Source of the DNA: Micavibrio sp. UBA5572
GTDB taxonomy: Bacteria; Pseudomonadota; Alphaproteobacteria; Micavibrionales; Micavibrionaceae
Reading direction: 5' to 3'
Length of the DNA: 64,000 nucleotides
Assembly (NCBI GenBank): GCA_002425415.1
Contig: DIMG01000028.1
Span: 19,997 to 83,996 of the forward strand
Part shown: positions 59,856 through 64,000 of the stretch, in pieces
Numbering within the stretch: the stretch's first letter is position 1
Layout: each line of letters begins with the position of its first letter
Notes under the pieces: model-generated
Told to the model about the DNA's origin: nothing
Databases searched by the model: none
What the model saw: the letters and a program-made list of their open reading frames with translations, nothing else
Translations under genes and position numbers: made by a program

Positions 59856-60671
59856 CTAATATTTTGTTTTATAGCCCGTCCTTAACATCCACCAAGCAGC
59901 TCCCATCAAGACCGTACATAAACCCAAAAGGACAAAAAAACCTGTCCAAAGTGGTGTTTCGGCATGGCCGATAAATCCAGCGCGAAACCCATCTATCATA
60001 TAAAAGAACGGGTTGAATAGTGCTATTTTTTGCCAAGTTTCAGGTAATGCACTCAAGGCATAGAACGTTCCTGACAGGAATGTCAAAGGGGTGATAATAA
60101 AATTTGTTACAGTTGCCATGTGGTCGAATTTATCAGCCCATAACCCCGCAATAACGCCGATTGTGGCCAACAGCACGTTGCCAAGAACACCAAAGATCAG
60201 GACTGTGCTAAGTGAATGGACGGGAATCGTTACAAAAAGTGATATGGCACCATATCCGAGAACACCGATCACCAAACATCGTAAAAGCGCTCCAATCATC
60301 AATCCGCTCAAAACTTCCCAAGGAGCCAAAGGAGGCATAAGAATATCGACAATATTTCCCTGAACTTTAGCGATTATCAATGACGAGGACGGATTTGAAA
60401 AAGCATTCTGAATCATCGTCATCATCAAAAGTCCCGGAGCCAGAAATTGCATCCCCGAGATGCCAATACCCTCAGCTATGTGCTGTTTGAAGGACAAGGT
60501 GAAAACCGCAAAAAACAAAACCAAGGTTACAACAGGGGCAATAAGTGTTTGCATATACACGTTCATAAACCGCCCGACTTCTTTTTCTACGAGCGTGAAT
60601 AACCCCACCCAATTACAGCGACCTATTTGTCTTGGTTCGGGAAAAGTATTTTCAACGGGATGATTAGACAA
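59856..60671 (-). CDS. ABC-2 type transporter permease (TTG start)
   Basis: The 271-residue product has six or so membrane segments and the ABC-2 pattern of YadH-type permeases (TLVEKEVGRFMNVYMQTLIA, PLAPWEVLSGLMIGALLRC, TPLTFLSGTFYALSALPETW). A TTG at 60671 is favoured because AAGGA lies 10 nt upstream and the residues after it align with the family. No ATPase gene is adjacent, so its partner must be elsewhere. The substrate is unknown. It lies upstream of hslO and is divergent from recX. Confidence 0.82.
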   Translation of the reverse strand: MSNHPVENTFPEPRQIGRCNWVGLFTLVEKEVGRFMNVYMQTLIAPVVTLVLFFAVFTLSFKQHIAEGIGISGMQFLAPGLLMMTMIQNAFSNPSSSLIIAKVQGNIVDILMPPLAPWEVLSGLMIGALLRCLVIGVLGYGAISLFVTIPVHSLSTVLIFGVLGNVLLATIGVIAGLWADKFDHMATVTNFIITPLTFLSGTFYALSALPETWQKIALFNPFFYMIDGFRAGFIGHAETPLWTGFFVLLGLCTVLMGAAWWMLRTGYKTKY

Positions 60672-60699
60672 TTTCTTTATTTCCTTGTAATTTCATTCC

Positions 60700-61299
60700 A
60701 TGAAGAAAGCATTTGTGCGCGAAAAATCAACCCCCAATCCGGTAAAAACTCCGGAAAATACGGTGAAACGCCGAAAAAAAATTACATCCAGCTATCTTGA
60801 AAATTCGGGAGCGTATTATCTACAGCGTTTTATGGCGTCTTCCGCTCAATTCAAACGGGTGATGACCCGCAAAATTGATCTTTCCTGTCGTGACCATCCG
60901 GATCAAATCAGGGAAGACTGCCTTTCTTTGCTTGACCAGGTGGTCATTAAATTTCTCGATCTTGGTTATCTGAACGATGCTACTTATGCCCAAGGGTTAT
61001 ACCATTCCTTGTCCCAGAGAGGTTTTTCACGTCAGAAGATCCAAGCCCAGATGAAAAATAAAGGTGTCCCGAGTGAATTGATTGCCGCGTGTCAGGGTGA
61101 TGAAAATTCCGAACATGAGCTTGCAATGGCCGTTCGTTTTATTCGTAGAAAAAAACTGGGGGCATTTGCTATACGAGAGTCTTCACAACAAAAATCTCTC
61201 GCGTCTTTGGCGCGAAATGGATTTGGATATGAAACTGCAGCAAAAGCCTTGGCATTGTCCCGCGATGATGCAGAGGCTATGTTTTATAATTTGGATTAA
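60700..61299 (+). CDS. recX: RecX-family regulatory protein
   Basis: RecX-type proteins modulate RecA filaments. The 199-residue protein has a basic N-terminus and three-helix repeats with the motifs LDLGYLNDATYAQGLYHSL and RGFSRQKIQAQMKNKGVP. In many bacteria recX lies by recA, but not here. Its stop overlaps that of the convergent histidine kinase gene by 4 nt. Confidence 0.85.
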   Translation: MKKAFVREKSTPNPVKTPENTVKRRKKITSSYLENSGAYYLQRFMASSAQFKRVMTRKIDLSCRDHPDQIREDCLSLLDQVVIKFLDLGYLNDATYAQGLYHSLSQRGFSRQKIQAQMKNKGVPSELIAACQGDENSEHELAMAVRFIRRKKLGAFAIRESSQQKSLASLARNGFGYETAAKALALSRDDAEAMFYNLD

Positions 61300-63881
61300 G
61301 GCAATTCCATCCGTTTGCGAGGAAAAACCAGCGTCACGGTCGTTCCAATTCCTTTTTGGGAGATAATTTCAACCCTTCCTTCGTGCAAACGCATCAAGGA
61401 ATGAACCAAAGATAACCCCAGACCCAAACCATAGGCTGATTTACTTAAACGCCCATCAATTGATCCGAATCTGGATGTCACACGTTCAATTTCAAACTCA
61501 TCCAGACCAATCCCTGTATCTGTTACAGACAATCTCAATTCACCTTGATCGTCGACTTCCCCACTGACGGTGATATGTCCACCTTCAGGGGTAAATTTGA
61601 TAGAATTCGATAGAATATTGGTTAGCATCTGGCGGATTGCAACTTCTTCACCGATCAAGTTTGGCAAAGAACTCAAATCAGGCTCTGGTAAAAACAATCC
61701 AGCCTCCTTGATTTTTGGCAACATCAAATCAATTGTTGTACCTACCAGTTTTTTCATGTCAAGGCGAGCCTCGCGCAACTCACGGTCACCCGCATCAATC
61801 CTTGATATATCCAAAATCTGGTTAATAATCGACAAGAGGTGCTTTCCGCTTTCATGAATATCGCGGGCATATTCCCAGTATGACCTGGGCTCGATCTGTC
61901 CAAAAACTTCGTTTCTGATAATTTCAGAGAAGCCGATAATTGAATTAAGCGGTGTGCGCAATTCATGGCTCATATTTGCCAGAAATTCTGATTTTGCACG
62001 GTTGGCAATATCCGACTCACGCTTAGCGTCCTGAAGCTGTGATTCTGCATCTTTCCTCTTGGTAATATCTTCAATTCCTGATTCAAAATAAACCATAGAG
62101 CCTTGTTCATCAAAGACAGGGCGGATGGTTTCTTGTATCCAGAATTTTTCTCCATTTTTGCGGATTGCGCTATATTCCAAAACATCTTGAGCATGATCGG
62201 ATTCAAGTGCTCTTAATTTTTTCATCCGTTCATTCGGATTTAAGAAAAGCTCTAGGTGTGAGTTTCTAACTTCGCGCATCATCGCTTCAGGAGATTCGTA
62301 GCCGAAGATTCTTGCCATTGCAGGATTTGCGGAAATAATTTGTCCGTCTTGTGTTACTTGATAAATGCCATGTGCCGAATTTTCCCAGATTGAGCGATAT
62401 TTTCTTTCCGCTTCTGTTAACGCCCATTCTGCGCGTTGACGTTCGTCTATATCTGTAAAGCTACCAACAACGCGCATACTCCGGTTTTCATCCATACGGA
62501 TCATGGAAATTGTCATTTCAACGGCTCTGTATTTTCCTTCGAATGTTCTAATCGATGTCATGACTCTATAGCCAGTACGTAACCCTTTAATCATCTGCGA
62601 TACAGCTTTTTTCTGTTCTTCCTGATCCTTAGGATGAATCAGATCGAACATGTTTTTACCAAGGCTTTGCTGGGCAGGAATTGAAGTCAGGCGTTGCCAT
62701 GCATCATTCAAAAACAGTATGTCTCCACTTAAACTGATTTCAAAAATTACGTCGGAGATTGCATTTATAATCGCTTTGTTTTCACGTTCTGCTTTTCGCA
62801 AAACATGATTCAGGCGTTCTCTTTCATGAATTTCATTGCCCAGCTCCGAGTTTTTTTGTTCCAGAATTGAATACATTTCTTCAAGAAATCTTGCGCTGAT
62901 TTGTGATTTCCACATAAACAAAAGAACAAAACCGGTCACCCCCCCCAAGAATACCAGAATCAACCACGGTACAATTTTTAACAGGCTAATTTGTGAAGTT
63001 GGAACAAATGTGCCTTTAATCAAGCTGGTCGATGATGCCATTCTTTTTTCAAGATTGATGTTTAATTTCCCGATATTTTCATACGATCCATCTCTACTCC
63101 ATTTGTATAGGGTTGATCCTGTCTCTTTATTAAGGACAATATAGTTGGAAATATTTTTTAAATCCGTCAAACCTGAAAACAAGCTCTTCTGGTCTGCCTT
63201 TACAACGGCGAAAATGAATCCTCCCTGCTCATGATTTTTGATGTGATTGATAGGTTGTACCCACAGCATATTTTTGGCATATACTTCAGGAAGCTCTTGT
63301 ACTTTTTTGAGTTGTATTGCGTCATTATCAATCAAAAGAACGAACCGACCGCTCTGCCTGCTGATTTCATCCTTATATTTTTCGATCACTTTAAGGCTTT
63401 CATCAACAATATGAGCCAAATCATCTTTGTTCCTTTCATACAAAGGAGTCAGATGTTCTATCGACAATGTTTTATCAACATAAAAGACGCAGTGAATATC
63501 TCCACTATCAAGATTTTTAATCAGCGGGTCGTATGTTTGAAGTTTTAATGCACGGTCTGACAATGTCTCTTGCGAATTTACATCCCTGAACAGCGATGTA
63601 ATCATACCAAGATCATTTTCCAGTTTTTGAGTTCCTGCTTCTATAATCTTTTCTGCGGCAGTTTGAACACGCTCGTTTTCTTCAAGCAACATCTGGTTTA
63701 CAAACATGTTTGCAACCAAAAAAGAAGCAATCGTCAAAATTAAACCGTTAATTAACACCATCGAAAATGCCATGTGACCTTTTGCGATGTCGACTAGAGA
63801 TTTTTTTCTTTTGCTTGTTTTATTCAGGTTGTAATTCATGTGTCTGCAGGTTTTGGGTTGCTTAGAATCTATAGCTCCCAT
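61296..63881 (-). CDS. PAS-containing membrane sensor histidine kinase
   Basis: The 861-residue protein has a membrane segment at about 38-60, a large periplasmic sensor to about 302, a second membrane segment at about 303-324, a coiled linker, two PAS domains (about 366-485 and 490-610), a HisKA domain with the phospho-acceptor H639 in FLANMSHELRTPLNS, and an ATPase domain (NILSNSIKFTPEGG, VTDTGIGLDE, YGLGLGLSLV). There is no receiver domain and no response regulator next door, so the partner is elsewhere. The start is uncertain: 63881 or the ATG at 63839. Confidence 0.88.
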   Translation of the reverse strand: MGAIDSKQPKTCRHMNYNLNKTSKRKKSLVDIAKGHMAFSMVLINGLILTIASFLVANMFVNQMLLEENERVQTAAEKIIEAGTQKLENDLGMITSLFRDVNSQETLSDRALKLQTYDPLIKNLDSGDIHCVFYVDKTLSIEHLTPLYERNKDDLAHIVDESLKVIEKYKDEISRQSGRFVLLIDNDAIQLKKVQELPEVYAKNMLWVQPINHIKNHEQGGFIFAVVKADQKSLFSGLTDLKNISNYIVLNKETGSTLYKWSRDGSYENIGKLNINLEKRMASSTSLIKGTFVPTSQISLLKIVPWLILVFLGGVTGFVLLFMWKSQISARFLEEMYSILEQKNSELGNEIHERERLNHVLRKAERENKAIINAISDVIFEISLSGDILFLNDAWQRLTSIPAQQSLGKNMFDLIHPKDQEEQKKAVSQMIKGLRTGYRVMTSIRTFEGKYRAVEMTISMIRMDENRSMRVVGSFTDIDERQRAEWALTEAERKYRSIWENSAHGIYQVTQDGQIISANPAMARIFGYESPEAMMREVRNSHLELFLNPNERMKKLRALESDHAQDVLEYSAIRKNGEKFWIQETIRPVFDEQGSMVYFESGIEDITKRKDAESQLQDAKRESDIANRAKSEFLANMSHELRTPLNSIIGFSEIIRNEVFGQIEPRSYWEYARDIHESGKHLLSIINQILDISRIDAGDRELREARLDMKKLVGTTIDLMLPKIKEAGLFLPEPDLSSLPNLIGEEVAIRQMLTNILSNSIKFTPEGGHITVSGEVDDQGELRLSVTDTGIGLDEFEIERVTSRFGSIDGRLSKSAYGLGLGLSLVHSLMRLHEGRVEIISQKGIGTTVTLVFPRKRMELP

Positions 63882-64000
63882 TTCGCCATAAAGGGCTTAA
63901 ACAATCGCTAACATGCTCCATAAAAAACAGTAATTTTGTCATATTTTAGCTTCTTTTCCCGCGTTCTTGACTCCGGTCAAGCCTTTGTTTTCATAATATT
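63882..64000. other. Upstream region of the histidine kinase, no gene seen
   Basis: This 119-bp tail of the window holds the promoter side of the kinase gene. No coding or RNA feature is supported. Confidence 0.5.

Overview
The window looks like a slice of a moderately AT-rich alphaproteobacterial chromosome. The evidence is the detached F1-only ATP synthase operon (atpHAGDC without the Fo genes), the ispH-thrB-rnhA and YdcH-purE-purK neighbourhoods, the ffh-rpsP-rimM-trmD-rplS-leu gene order facing dapF-mtaB-ftsY, PhaR-type polyhydroxyalkanoate control, and a frameshifted prfB with a typical alphaproteobacterial N-terminus. I cannot fix the genus. Most of the window is core metabolism and information processing; no tRNA, rRNA, insertion sequence, prophage or CRISPR array was seen.

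Layout. 1-2.4 kb: an iron-sulfur DinG/Rad3-like helicase cut by the window edge. 2.4-7.5 kb: atpC, D, G, A, H on the minus strand. 7.5-12.4 kb: gmhA and a lipoprotein, then ispH, a YgjV-like membrane protein, thrB and rnhA, then a Tat-exported M15/DUF882 protein. 12.6-19.8 kb (minus): an L,D-transpeptidase, ilvD, two bacterial PH-domain membrane proteins, pfkA, an XRE regulator and a solitary solute-binding protein. 20-26.7 kb: ydcH-purE-purK, then amn, ftsY, mtaB, dapF. 26.8-36 kb: a structured leader, ffh, rpsP, rimM, trmD, rplS, a three-gene reverse-strand orphan island, then leuC-orphan-leuD-leuB. 36-41.4 kb: ppa, a rhodanese, greB, slyX, dusB, a prephenate dehydrogenase-like gene, fumC and a ribbon-helix-helix protein. 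41.4-49.4 kb: an AsmA protein and a polyhydroxyalkanoate operon (phaC, phaA, a solute-binding protein, phaB) diverging from phaR. 49.5-55.6 kb: a degenerate GGDEF/EAL protein, a 1027-residue exported coiled-coil protein and a protein with two TcpQ-like domains. 55.7-64 kb: prfB with its recoding site, a cysteine-free PfpI/DJ-1 protein, an OmpA-domain lipoprotein, hslO, an ABC-2 permease, recX and a PAS histidine kinase.

The least explained parts are these: a two-hairpin leader upstream of ffh; an unassigned 119-nt dyad in the one long intergenic gap (57.4-57.9 kb); the orphan genes breaking the rplS-leuCDB synteny; the solute-binding protein inside the pha operon; and the repeat-bearing coiled-coil/TcpQ pair. 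The prfB frameshift site is the clearest non-standard coding signal. No complete new defence or mobile system is visible. Convergent gene pairs often share bidirectional intrinsic terminators (2.43, 49.44 and 58.81 kb), while others simply abut or overlap at their stops.
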